Shown here: positions 34,910 through 46,093 of the stretch, in pieces
How positions within the stretch are numbered: position 1 is the first letter of the stretch
Layout: each line of letters opens with the position of its first letter
NCBI GenBank assembly: GCA_944470555.2
Contig: OX104130.1
Location: 62,315,160-62,379,159 of the forward strand
Length of the DNA: 64,000 nucleotides
Reading direction: 5' to 3'
Origin: Heterobilharzia americana
Lineage: Eukaryota; Platyhelminthes; Trematoda; Strigeidida; Schistosomatidae
Notes under the pieces: model-generated
What the model was told of the DNA's origin: nothing
Database searches by the model: none
What the model saw: the letters and a program-made list of their open reading frames with translations, nothing else
Position numbers and translations under genes: made by a program

Positions 34910-35880
34910 ATTTCGAATATAGTTTACGAATATGCGATAAAGATTAAAAAAAAAAGATAATCAAGCCGGTCAATGGCAGGAGTTACACTTACATAAGAAG
35001 AGGAAGAAAGTGAGAGGCAACGAATAGGCAACGAAAAACGAATCTAAAACGTTTTTCTGTTGTTATTGTCTTTATTATCATTAGGAAGCAGAATTGCATA
35101 AACTGTAAAAAAAAAATATGAAAAGAGAGATTAAAAAAAAAAACTCGGCTATTATACTTAGTAGAATCGACTTTTAGCAATGATAATAGAAGAGAATGTG
35201 GTAGTTATTGGCTGATAATAATAATAAACAGCAGTCGAAAATAAGAAACAATGTATACTAGAAAATAAAATTAAATAACTGTGACTGTTTGAAAGAAAAA
35301 AAATGTATAAAAAGAAAACTAACAACGATTATCATCAACACCAAAAGTATATTGGTGTTAAATTCAACACATCCTAGAACCACAATGAATGCGGAGGGAA
35401 ATATATATAATCTACACTTTGAGCAAAGCTATTTTTTCTATGAGAAAATTATCCATTAAACTAAACGATAAATGCATCGAATAAAATTTTATCCACCTCT
35501 TATGATACATGAAATGAACACAACACATACATACAATAGGAAAATAGGAGATATTCTCATAAATATATAGTATAAAGTAGCCTATACTAAACTGTTTGAC
35601 AATCTAGTTCAACATTATTTAGGTAGTCTAAAATCAAGTAATATTAGTAAAAATGAATGCATAGAAGTAGAATATGAAAAGATTACAACTCAATGTAATA
35701 TATAGAGTAAGCATCCTAATCCAGCTATATGTCATCAGACTGAAGTTCATAATAGAGATAATAATCATGAGAACAAGGGCATTCTTCTGCTTAATGTCTT
35801 GCATACAAAATAAACAACAAGTCAATATATATAAATAGACTGAGAAAGTTAGAATAAAGATTTCTGAATCCACTGACTGT
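34910..35880. other. 3' flank of the plexin gene, probable 3' UTR
   Basis: AT-rich with A- and T-runs. On the minus strand, downstream of the plexin stop, a poly(A) signal AATAAA occurs at 35071-35076 (forward TTTATT), which would give a 3' UTR of about 800 nt. This is only a candidate. Confidence 0.3.
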
Positions 35881-36480
35881 TTACGCCAAAGGATCCTTGT
35901 ATTTAGAAACACTTTCAGCATATGTATCATTTGCACTTAAAGCTGCTGTTGAATGAATAGATAAGTCAGCTGGTTCAGTTGTTGTATTCACTTGTCGTCC
36001 ATCATTATGATGATTATGATAATAATGATGATGATAGTAGTAATGATGAGCGGATCGACTTGTTTCATCTCCAGCAAATTCAGTGGTCAATGTATTATAT
36101 GAACGAAGAGTATCTAGACAATCAGTTACTGTTTGACTTGGAGCTGAAGAAGGTTGAGAAAAATTCTCAGCTTTTTTAGTATGCGGTCGAAAAATACCAG
36201 TTCTAGAATCACATGCACTGTAAATATCACCTGTTGTGAAACTTGTTGAAAACGAAGTGACATTAGTCTGAGCAAATGACGCTTGGATAGTTTCCACATT
36301 ATTTAAACATTGGTTAATTTCGATAAGCATTTGAATAAATTTTACTGGATTCCATTCTGTACATGCAGATACGAATGGCTTTTCAGATGAATTACAATTA
36401 CTTGGTATAGGCTGTTCACTTGTTGTTCTATAACTGCTAGATGACTGGTTTATAGCATGTTGTTGTAAATGAGCAATAAG
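35881..36480 (-). CDS. PLXN: Plexin last exon: end of GAP domain and cytoplasmic tail
   Basis: 600 nt including the stop (TAA at 35881-35883). The acceptor TTATTCACAG precedes CTTATT. It starts LIAHLQQHAINQSSSSYRTT and is then Ser/Thr/Asn-rich. A His/Tyr/Asn run (HHYYYHHHYYHNHHND, near 36003-36050) comes from ATG/ATA-type trinucleotide slippage. The protein ends VSKYKDPLA. The tail of about 190 residues past the GAP fold is longer than in vertebrate plexins, which usually end soon after the domain. No PDZ-binding motif of the plexin-B kind is seen. Confidence 0.9.
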   Translation of the reverse strand, partial: LIAHLQQHAINQSSSSYRTTSEQPIPSNCNSSEKPFVSACTEWNPVKFIQMLIEINQCLNNVETIQASFAQTNVTSFSTSFTTGDIYSACDSRTGIFRPHTKKAENFSQPSSAPSQTVTDCLDTLRSYNTLTTEFAGDETSRSAHHYYYHHHYYHNHHNDGRQVNTTTEPADLSIHSTAALSANDTYAESVSKYKDPLA

Positions 36481-36593
36481 CTGTGAATAAAATCAGAAAC
36501 ATAAGTAAACATTATTGAATGATGCAATTTCGTCAACAAAAAAGGATAATAACTAAAATGACGGCTGAATAATAATGGATATGTTGAAACATT

Positions 36594-36899
36594 CAAGTTG
36601 TTATTCATCGAGGACTGACATCAGTTGGAGGAACAAAGGAAACCTGGGAGCACTGGACAGCTGTTTCGTCCTAGTATGGGACTCCTCAGCAGTGCGCACC
36701 CACGACCCCACCAGCAGGGATCGAACCCGCCACCTTCAGGTTCCGCGACCAGCGCGTTACCATTGAGCCACTGGGTCACAATCCAATGCTCCATATTTCC
36801 AACTTCTGTTAGCTCACGATATAGCGCAAACCGCCACCCAATGTCATCGTTGAGTATTTGTCCTCATGACCATCAGGCTTTGACTCCACCGGTCACGAC
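36594..36899 (-). repeat. SINE1, complete copy with target-site duplication
   Basis: 306 bp flanked by a perfect 13-bp direct repeat ATGTTGAAACATT (36581-36593 and 36900-36912), so its ends are firmly placed. Minus-strand layout: a 5' head of about 120 bp (GTCGTGACCGGTGGAG start), a tRNA-like part with A-box TGGCTCAATGGTAACG and B-box GGGTTCGATCCC, a GGGGTCGTGGGTGC link, the hammerhead, and a tail ending GATGAATAACAACTTG. It lies in the last plexin intron. Pol III transcription and LINE-driven retroposition are inferred from the family type. Confidence 0.92.
36650..36695 (-). ncRNA. Hammerhead ribozyme, all core nucleotides intact
   Basis: 46 nt on the minus strand. Stem I is GCACTG paired with CAGTGC (6 bp, perfect). 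Then come core CTGAGGA, stem II GTCC-CATACTA-GGAC (4 bp), GAAA, stem III as the six-base palindrome CAGCTG, then T and the cleavage-site C. Stem III has no loop, as in the known Smα ribozyme, so efficient cutting would need two molecules or a dimer. By sequence this is the only fully canonical hammerhead in the window. Confidence 0.88.
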
Positions 36900-37577
36900 A
36901 TGTTGAAACATTGAATATAAAGTCTTATTTTTGCATAGATGAATGAAAATACCATTCAAATAGTTAAATAATTCCACACAGACAAGTTCTACATGGTAAA
37001 AGTGTCATTGCGCGTTGTATAACATGGGTTGTAGTGGATAGTCAAATTTAGAAATGATCACCAGAACATGAAATCAATAAATGTTCATTTGAGTCAGGTA
37101 AAGACTTGAGTGGAATTTGTAAATACCAGTTTTTTCTATTATGTAATCGTTTATTCACCATCTCAGAATGACTCCTTTCTGGTTCACACACTTCAGTTCG
37201 CTCGTCATGTTATTTTGAAGTGCATATTTGACAAATTGAACCAACTAAATATCTAAGCTTTCATAATAATACAACCACCGGCTAATTCTATACTAATTGA
37301 TGTCTTAAATAAAGTAGAAATACTAACAGTATCGTTAAAATGAACAGCTTACCGTAATATTTGTACAGTAAATTCATTTTTCCTTCCACATAGGATTTAC
37401 GAGTTTTAATAATCCTCATCATGTAAATTTAAACAAGACATATAAATGAACAGTATTGCATTAAGAAAGATCCTCTTCAAGCTTTACTCTAATACAAATA
37501 GCTTAATATATATAAAAACTAAACCAACCATATAGATCTGTCACTTAATGTGATAAATGTCTTAAAATAACAATAGC

Positions 37578-38155
37578 GACGGACAAATAAAATCCATCAG
37601 AAGTTCGGTTTTATCTCACTTCATTGATAGTGGTCACTTGGTAGATAAGAACAACGCTTTCACGATTATTCACTGTATACCACCTCATCTTTCAAAAGGT
37701 ATTCGAACTTGTTGTTTATACATAGGCAAAGCTGATGGAATTCAAGCTAATAATCCTAGTCTTTGTATTCAGAAGAAGTTTTTTTTTACATCCCTTGGCT
37801 AGGGAATAGACAGTTAATAACTGAGTTTTCTTCCTACCACTTTCTTCACCCCTTTCATATACTTAATGTATTTGTTTAGACTTTGTTTATCCACTTACCT
37901 CGTCCATAAGTGGTACGTAACTTTTATTTTCCAAAGCTTTTGACCCACTTTAATTATCAGAGTGTTGCAGTGGCTTTAGTTACCGTCATCATTTTTATCA
38001 CTAATAATATTCTTATTATTATCACTATTTATCGCATAAACCGACAAATCTACACAATTGGTTTAGTTTTTATATATATTAAGCTATTTGTATTAGAGTG
38101 GAGCTTGAAGAGGATCTAAATGAAAACAATATTATTCGCTTATATATCTTGTTCT
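37578..38155 (+). pseudogene. Penelope-like element C-terminus and 3' tail
   Basis: A single open plus-strand frame of 74 codons (37581-37802, TAG) encodes IKSIRSSVLSHFIDSGHLVD, FTIIHCIPPHLSKGIRT, NPSLCIQKKFFF, the C-terminal block of a PLE protein. It lies opposite to the plexin gene in the last intron. The tail ends TTCGCTTATATATCTTGTT near 38150, shared with 28445-29090. Strongly 5'-truncated. Confidence 0.75.
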
Positions 38156-38394
38156 AATATACATGATGAGAACTTTTAAAACTCTTGTTCTGATTAATGA
38201 TCAGGCAATTAGACTCTTATTTCATGCTAGTCTCTGAAACTGCTAGTAAAAAGTCACTTCTCATCACCTCATTATTTCTATAAGCGTTTTTTATACCTTA
38301 ATCTTATGATAAAATATTATGCTTGAAAAGTATCAATCTAATGACAAACGTAAAAAAAAGATGAGTATCAACTTGTTTAACTAAATCCACTCAC

Positions 38395-38571
38395 CATATC
38401 TTGATGATTTCTTACATACTTTGTATAAAGCTCAAAAATCGCCCAAGAAACATTAAAGTCTGTGGAATGATTAACGGAATGCTGTCGAAGGAGTTCATCC
38501 ATAGCTTCCCGTTGTACAGCTGGTAAAGCTTTAATTTCACGATAATAATTGTGTACTCGATTCCACTGTTG
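38395..38571 (-). CDS. PLXN: Plexin exon: C-terminal GAP helices
   Basis: 177 nt, 59 codons, phase 0 at both ends (acceptor ATAATTTAG, donor ATG|GTGAGT). It encodes QQWNRVHNYYREIKALPAV, REAMDELLRQHSVNHS, FNVSWAIFELYTKYVRN, HQDM. It matches the family helices with the pattern W-V-E-R-Y-Y-x-D-I, then SxxALHExYxYIxKYxDxI, just before the end of the GAP fold. Confidence 0.94.
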
Positions 38572-39867
38572 CTAAATTATAAATGAACAGAGGAACATAT
38601 GAGTTGATTGTGTAAAGATACAGAAAACTGACGTCAAAAAGCTTCTACTTTACGAAAACACTAAATTGAAAATATTCCCTAGGACAAGTATAAAAGTTTA
38701 TGTAAATAAACTAATCAATTGCTGCACGATCATATTAAACACCACAACTCAAAACAGTTCAATTTTCACCATTTATCAGGTTTCAATAGTGTTATTCAAC
38801 GAAACAACAAACGTGGAAACATGCTCAAATATGCTGCCGTCACCTCTTCAACTCCACTTTAAAGAAATAGACCATATAAAGTAATTTCAGACGCATCATT
38901 ATTTGAGACTATAAATTACCAATCATTCAATCAATTATGAACTAGTAACATATCAATAAATCTTCTAAATGCACTGCTACTAAATAGAAGACTAGTAGTT
39001 CGAGTCTGAGAAGGTTGAGAACAGAATATTAAGTGACTCTACTTTTTATCCATGTATTATATTCAGGCTGGATACTGTCCAAGGTTAATTTTTGTAGAAA
39101 AGGAAAACCATGGAGTACAGTGACACAGTGAAAGACACAACAGAGAAAGCATACTAACACGGTCAATTGGCAGAGGTGAATAAATTATTGGCATTTGGTA
39201 AATAGGTTTTTGTATCCGACTACTTCATGATGTAAAACAAGGATATTTTAAACTGTTATGCCCATCAGCGAAATAGGTTTTATAGAATCTACGGTCACAC
39301 TATTTTTGTGCTAATTGTTGGTTTGATTCACGTAACTGAATAAGAAAGCACTGAAAATATAAATTTACTCAATAAGTTGCTATCTCGATAGATAAACATA
39401 TTATGCAAAGTGAATGACGAAATTTAATTCAGTGAATGGTTATCTCAACCGAAGTGGTACGATCGAAGTTCATTAGAAATGGAGAGCTAGAGAGATTAAT
39501 CGATAAAAATCTACATCAGAATGCTACTTAACAGTCTTCAATCACTGTGGAGTGTGATCTTAAAGCGACAGAGGATAATTTCGCCGAAAAGAAGTGTGTC
39601 CTCGGATGTCATTGTACTTTTAAGTGGGATAGATGAAAATATCGACAAAGATAATGACAGTCAAAAGATGATAGGAATAATACTATCAAATATACAACAA
39701 TAAAATTGGACATTTCGATTCATACAGCTTGTGAAACTTAAGACCTTTAAGATGGGGATGTTCAGCGGCTTCGCGTCCGTAGTATTCATCCATTAAGACT
39801 ACTATATCACATCATTATTGTCTAGGTCCAGAGTTGTATGTGTTGGATATGGCATCGGTTTATAACT

Positions 39868-40080
39868 TCAAAGTGGTATTCATCACGGACTGATATCAGC
39901 TGAAGGACCTTTGGAAACCTGAGAAAATTAGATAGTTGTTTCGTCCTAAGATGCGACTCCACAGAAGCCCACACCCATGACCCCACCAGGGATCGAACTT
40001 AGGACTGTCAGGTTTCGTGGCGAGCACCTTATCACTGAACTACAGGGTCGGGATCCAATGAGAGGGTCAAACCAAATTAG
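39868..40080 (-). repeat. SINE1 copy, left arm of a head-to-head pair
   Basis: Forward strand: GGTATTCATCACGGACTG, TAGTTGTTTCGTCCTAAG, B-box reverse GGGATCGAAC, A-box region TTATCACTGAACTACAGGG. The hammerhead core reads CTGTGGA with GAAA intact, so one conserved base is lost. Confidence 0.75.
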
Positions 40081-40083
40081 ATG

Positions 40084-40336
40084 TGGGGATAAATACTCAA
40101 AGATGGCATTGAAAGGAGATAGCCCATTATGGCAAACTGACAGAGATAGAAAGGTTTGGACCATTGGATGCTGACCCAGTGGCTCAACGGTAACGTACTA
40201 ACCGTGAAACATAAAGGTGATGGGCACGCACTGTTGAGGAGTCCTATAGTACGATGAGATAGCTGTCTAGTACTCCCACGTTCTCATTGGTTCTCCAACT
40301 GATGTCAGTCCATGATGAATACTACTTTAAAATCAA
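40084..40336 (+). repeat. SINE1 copy, right arm of a head-to-head pair
   Basis: Contains the 5' head (GATAAATACTCAAAGATGGC), A-box TGGCTCAACGGTAACG and the tail GATGTCAGTCCATGATGAAT. The B-box is deleted. The hammerhead core reads TTGAGGA and GAAA reads GAGA, so it is inactive. Together with 39868-40080 it forms an imperfect inverted repeat of almost 500 bp in a plexin intron. Confidence 0.75.
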
Positions 40337-40619
40337 TAAATCTCCTAAACCTCAAATTTGAGTTGATGAATTAATGAAATTTCATAAAATCTGGTTTCCT
40401 AGCTAGGGCAACTTTTACATATACAATTATCCATCCATCCAGGTCAACCTAGGACCAGGCAATACTGCGTAACGGTCTGAGTTACCACACCTCATATCAC
40501 TACGTCAAGTAAAAAGGCAATAAGGCGCAAGATGAAGATAAGAGAATGCAGTCAGAAGAAATGTAAGTACGAAAGGAGAGGAACGAAGAATGAGAAAGTG
40601 GTGAGGTTCGGTATAGAGT

Positions 40620-41950
40620 CGTTAAGATGAGGATAATATGTGTATACATCTGCACCATTGACATCGGTTCTCAGACATATCACCTAGAGTCTCCAACCAC
40701 TGGTTCCTCTTGTCCCGCGGACCCCAACCACTTAGTTCGCATTGCTCCATATAGCTCAAACCAACAGTCAGTGACTTCAAACATTGGTGCCATGTTTTAG
40801 TCTGGCCACCTCTGGCCTTTTTCCAGTTTGGACTTACCTCAGCCAACATTGTGTGACGAGGCAATCGGTGACTGGGCATACATAATGTGTCCCAACCATC
40901 TCAGTCGATGAAGGTTCATAACCTCGTCAACTGATTTACCTTTACTCCCTAAAACTCTATACCTGACGTTTGAATTACTTACGTGGTGACACCACGAAAC
41001 ACGGCTTATGCTACGAAGGCAACAGTGGTCAAACACTTGAAGCCTTCTCATATCTTCCACCTTCAATGGGCATGTTTCACAACCATACAGTAGAACAGAC
41101 CGGACTGCCGTACAGTGCACGCGACCCTTAATAGACAATCAGATATCACGGCGGTGCCATAGGTGGCGTATGTTGGCGAAAGCCAATCGAGCCTTTTGCA
41201 TCCGTGCGAAGATCTCATCGGCCACTAAGCCACCAGAGCAGGTATGATCCGACTTCCCAGGTGAGTGAAATGGTCGATACACTCAATCACTACACTCTCT
41301 ATTGTTAGCCACGGTGGGGCACTGTTGAAAACCAATCCTGGAGCAAACATTTCCATTTGGGTGGTGAGAAACGCATCCCTAATATTCTCAAATTCCCACT
41401 CAAACTGTTCAGAAGACTCTACATCTTGTCAGCGCCTTAACTTAACAGGTCTATGTCATCTGCATATTCTAGGTTTAACGAAAATTCTTCTGTGATTAGG
41501 TCAACGTCTGTGTAACCTGATGATGAGAAGGAGACCTCCATAAGAGTCTATCTATGATAAAATTGAATAAGAATGGAGAGAGCGGGCATCCTTGACGGAC
41601 ACCACTCGGTGAGTAAAGTTCACCTGACATATACCATTATAGTAATTCCTATACCATTTCAATGTTAAAACTAGCTGAAGACAACAAACAGGGAATTGGT
41701 CAGTGTATGAAACTGCTATAGTGTGGAATAAGATTACCAAAATCTTCATCATAATCCATAAACCGCTGAAGCCTTCTTCAGCCAATCACTTAGTTCCGAA
41801 GTTTCAGAGAAAAATACGTGAATCAGCGTGTAAATGTTTGATTGGTAAAAAAGACAAAAACCAATAGAATATTCAAATCTACAAAGGACTGGAAATAGCC
41901 AAGGTTGTTGAGATACACCTTCCGTTATATTGTCTTTCCCATTTATCGAG
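40620..41950 (-). mobile_element. RTE-clade LINE (family B), RT to 3' end
   Basis: Minus strand. Upstream pieces at 41950-41630 (SELSDWLKKASAV, LKWYRNYYNGICQVNF) are RT remains. RT motif B is seen as VRQGCPLSPFLFNFIID near 41620-41560. The post-RT region is in 40839-41138 (VLLYGCETCPLKVEDMRR, VSNSNVRYRVLGSKGKS, LRWLGHIMY) and 40622-40879 (PRHTMLAEVSPNWKKARGG, SENRCQWCRC). The YADD box is lost in a gap or by decay near 41480. Several frameshifts. It lies inside the plexin intron 38572-42345 in the same orientation as the gene. Confidence 0.82.
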
Positions 41951-42345
41951 GTAACCAAGGAAACATAAAAGAGTGGAATCTGAATTCTGTTATTTCATTT
42001 AGCGTCTCGCATTCCTTCATGACATGTTATGCTGAAGCGATTTGCGTTGTATACAATAGTAATAGTCTAGCAGGGAAAACGCTATAACGTAAAATCAGTT
42101 AGTTTCTATTTACATTCACTAATTAAATTAGCTAGACTGTAGGATATATGTTAACATATTGAACATCGTAAATGAGTTACATAATTAGAAGTTCTGTTAC
42201 CCTAAAAACTGGAAAACATGATGCTGAATTGAAAATTACCTCGAAAGGGACAAAATACAATTGATCTCATGCATAAAATATATTGATTGAGGAAATATAT
42301 TACATAGAAATTATGTCTATATTATAAATGTTTTAACTGACTTAC

Positions 42346-42541
42346 AGAAATATCTGGAGCAAAAAGTAGCTTTAAAAAAGATGAATCCTTTGTAATTTTT
42401 TCTTTATACGCTGTACAAGCATATGTCATTGCATGACTAAATGAATGAAATGAACGTTCAAGTGCTGTATTACGCAACAAAGAAATATCAAATATATAGT
42501 CCAAATTTGTAATGATTTGATTCCAGAAACGCATTTGTATG
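42346..42541 (-). CDS. PLXN: Plexin exon: GAP catalytic arginine region
   Basis: 196 nt. The acceptor is TGTTTATTCTAG; the first base completes the Cys codon split by the previous exon. It encodes CIQMRFWNQIITNLDYIFD, then AMTYACTAYKEKITKDSS, FLKLLFAPDIS, ending phase 0 at TCT|GTAAGT. The Arg of the (L/M)RFW motif corresponds to the second GAP arginine of plexins and is kept; the first arginine pair would be on exons outside the window. DSPxNKLLYAxDI of relatives reads DSSFLKLLFAPDI here. Confidence 0.96.
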
Positions 42542-43856
42542 CTAGAATAAACAGAAAAATAAATTACAGACAAGCAATACATTTTTAGATTAAATGTATT
42601 ATAATATTTCAGGAACAATATTTGATGAAATGTGAAAAGTTCAAATAAATATAGACAATTACAACTATGAAGAAAGTATCTCTACATTGTAGATGTTTAG
42701 CTTTGGATAGAAATAATAATTGGAATATGGTCACCTGAATAGTGAAAGAATAAAAAGAATACTGACTGAGTTTTGTCAAGACAATTTTTTGGAATACAAT
42801 TAATAATGATAATATAAATTAGATTTCAATCACATATGATAACCTTGAGCACAAAACGTTGTTTATAATAATGAGAGATAGAATAGCAAGATGGAATAAA
42901 AATCCAAGTTTCTTAAATACGCTACGAAATGTAACTGCTAACCAGATATCGATCTCATTTCGAAGGTAAATAGTCATAGTTCAAAGCGAAAAGGTTTTTT
43001 TCCACTTAATTTTAACAAATTTATACTCAGAAAAGAAAATTTATGTCACGAATATCTGTAGCTTAAGAGAACTTTTTCGGTGCTGTGGTGTTTTTTGAGC
43101 TAAATGGTTTAACTATGAAGCTTCCTTGTATAGGATGTATTTTTACTTGTGTAATCCCGGCGCCCTATACAATGAATCATACTAACTCGGTGCCCAAGTT
43201 TTTTTCAAACCATCCAGTCCATTTTTGGTCAGGATACCTTCAAACATGAAGCTTCCGTTGTCATTCTAGATAAAATGGTCACTCAGCAACCTTGTAAACA
43301 TTTGTGCAGTAGGTTGTGAGCCATACCTATCGTGTCAGGGCTAATGATACTACCTAACTGCACAAACCTCGTCAGGTTAAAGGATGTTCGAACCGCTGAT
43401 CTAGTGGTTGAAGGTCAACTCTACAAATCAATGAGCCACAACTACACCATCGTAAACATTCGAAAGAAGTGGCCTACGAACTATCAGGACAAGGTAAGCC
43501 ACTTACTACTGATGATTTTCCCCCCTTAAATTTATACTGCTCATGTTATTTAGGATGAGAATGAAAGCTTTATGAATAAACTAACAACTGTAAAGCAGAT
43601 AACCTCACCGAAAATATAGTCGCTTGACAAGTTAGGTGAAAAAAGATTCTTGTTTCTCAATCATATAATTTAGCATTATAATAAAGGCATCACCTTGTTC
43701 ACAAATCTCAATAACCACCAGGTTATAAACTGAATACTATATCAAGGATAATAAATTGTGAAATGTGGCATTAAAGGCAAGGTGGTAACATAACTAGTGT
43801 TATCATAAAACAGGTGTAGGTGTATACATAGACACACTATGTACAAAAATACTCAC
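42542..43856. other. Plexin intron, nothing further recognised
   Basis: Contains a possible B-box (reverse GCGGTTCGAACATCC near 43390) without a matching tRNA or SINE body. The frame at 43332-43529 shows no family resemblance. Confidence 0.35.
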
Positions 43857-44026
43857 CAGTTAGATTTCCAAGCATGAACTATTTTTGAATCTTGTACACC
43901 TAACTTGAATGCTCGATCGTCTAAAAAGTCGAAGAGATACTTGATGGGAGCAGGCAAACTATGAGACTGTACGACGCTGCTAAAGATTACTTCGAATAAT
44001 TTGTCCATATATTTCGTAACAGACAA
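43857..44026 (-). CDS. PLXN: Plexin exon: second GAP segment, start
   Basis: 170 nt. The acceptor is CTTTGTTAG before TTGTCT; it starts phase 0, in agreement with the preceding exon. It encodes LSVTKYMDKLFEVIFSS, then SLPAPIKYLFDFLDDRAFK and IVHAWKSN, and ends phase 2 at AACTG|GTGAGT. Relatives read LQKFVDDLFxTIF...PLAIKYxFDFLDEQA...HxWKSN, so this exon belongs to the C-terminal half of the RasGAP-like domain. Confidence 0.96.
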
Positions 44027-44431
44027 CTAACAAAGGAAAATGAAAACAATATATTTGATACTATTCCTTTCTAAAATATAAATAATTTGCTGGTATATTT
44101 GCATCATAAAATTACACCACTAAAGTATATAATCGAAACGATTCAAGGTATGGTTATGTTTCAAGAATGTAAGCAATTTTCCGTTAATAGGGTTCAAAAT
44201 ATGAATTCAAATCGAAGGAATCGTGAGAGAGAAAACCTTTCTTTGAATTTGTCTTGTTGTTTATATTGCAATTAGCACGGATTCACATTCGTCCACATTA
44301 TATACTATGTGATATTAAGTACTACATTCCATATTTTATGAGCACGCTTGAGGCACCAACATCATCAGGCTAACGCGTTCGAGTCAATCTTAGTAATGAA
44401 TTTCGGGGTTTGTAGGGATTTAGAGATTTTC

Positions 44432-44650
44432 CAAGTTGGTACTCATCATGGACTGATATGAGTTGAAGAAACGTTGGGAACGTAGGGGCACTGGAGAGCT
44501 GTTTCGTCCTAGTATGAGACTCTTCAGGAATGCGCAAAAACCACCCTGCCAAGGATCGAACCCTCCACCTTCAGGTTCCGTTAACATTGAGCCACTGGGT
44601 AGGAACCCAGTCCTCACTGCCACCAGGTTTGCCCTACTGGTCACGATTTC
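44432..44650 (-). repeat. SINE1 copy, shortened
   Basis: Forward GGTACTCATCATGGACTG tail, TTTCGTCCTAGTATGAGAC hammerhead, CCAAGGATCGAACCC B-box, then GAGCCACTGGGT and the end of the 5' head. CTGAAGA and GAAA are intact, but stem I (GCATTC against CAGTGC) and stem III (CAG against CTC) are mispaired. A deletion lies between A- and B-box. Confidence 0.78.
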
Positions 44651-46081
44651 TCTTTGCAACTTCAGGAATCACCCCTCTCGAAGCTAGTCACCAATGAGCA
44701 CTAGTTTAATTGAATCTGGGGGTTTGTGGTACAACGATTAAAATTATCAGCATTGACTAAACGACAAATAGTTAGTCCATTGGGCTGAGTATATTTCACG
44801 AACAAAGACTACCCCGGAATGAACTGAACTTAAAAACATTACAGAACATAACTCTGTGAGTACAAGCAGGCTCGAGAATTCAACTGAATATCAAAAATTG
44901 ACAAAATTAACAAAGGAAACGGATCTACGGACATTAGACACTAGATTAATAGCAAAAAAACTGAGTAATCAAACTAAAGTAAGCTTTCGAGAATCCAGGT
45001 ATTCGGTATTCGCTCGTGAACTGATATAGAGCTACTGAAAAAATATGGAGGACCGAGTAATTATTTGAAAATTGTGGACTGCTAGATGTCAACTAGGTGG
45101 CTGAAAAGTGATACGCTTATCGTGAGAGGGGGATGTTATGACTTCATAGGAGACCAAGAGTGCAAACTACCAATATGTCCTAAATTAAAAGAAAACAGCT
45201 AACCAGGGCTCAAAATGATTTGTCGAAAAAACCACCAACAAATAAACCACTTTCTCAAAAACCATTCAAATGAATCAAACAATAGTTACATATGGAAATA
45301 TAGCGCATTGAATTAGGCGTTTGACTTCCAAACTATGAGCACTTGTTTTAAACTAGGTAATCGAGTAATCCTGTGTCCTCACATTAAAAAAATGTATCTG
45401 ATAACCTAGTACACAATGATGCACTGAATTGAGTTGTATAAAAATGTAAGTTCTCAGTTAGATATTTTAGCCATTACCATTCACAATAAATTGTTACAAT
45501 CGTACAAACCATCAAGTATTAGCTGGTAAATGTTGTCTTTGTGAAGAAAATTGATAACAACTTTAGAGTTCGTATCACCAGATAACATCAGAGACATCTT
45601 TCACTAACTTTTGAATGTATCAGGCGAATTTTACTGATCAAGCTTAGAATATTCAAGTTCATAGTGTAGGCAAGGTATGTATGTGTGTGTGTATCAGGGA
45701 AAAATGGTCTTCAGTCAGAAAAATTTAAAAAGGGTAGGCAAAAGTCATTGAATTCAATCAAGCTATACTTTGTGTACTTATTTCCACCCCTAAATTTTGA
45801 CCATTAATGAAATGACAGTTTATTTTCAATGTAAATACCCTACGGAACTCTTTGATGCTAGATTATCAAGTCGTTTTGAGGTGAATTTTATGTATATGTT
45901 TAGACTTTATCTTTTTCATGCAATAAATTTGGCAATACTATCCATTATATACAGTGATTTCTCTTCGAATGCAATGGAATGCTATAGCTAATAATAAGTG
46001 AATGGTTTTCCATATTATTTAGAACCTAATATTTGTAGTCCATGAAGCCAAAAAATTATATGAATTTTCATGTAAACATTT
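44651..46081. other. Plexin intron, nothing recognised
   Basis: No frame or repeat that I can name; a short GT-rich run at about 45680. Confidence 0.35.
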
Positions 46082-46093
46082 TTAAATTATTAC

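Noticed and set aside
43330..43460. Possible SINE with reversed B-box GCGGTTCGAACATCC
   Set aside because: No A-box at the right distance and no second copy found in the window.
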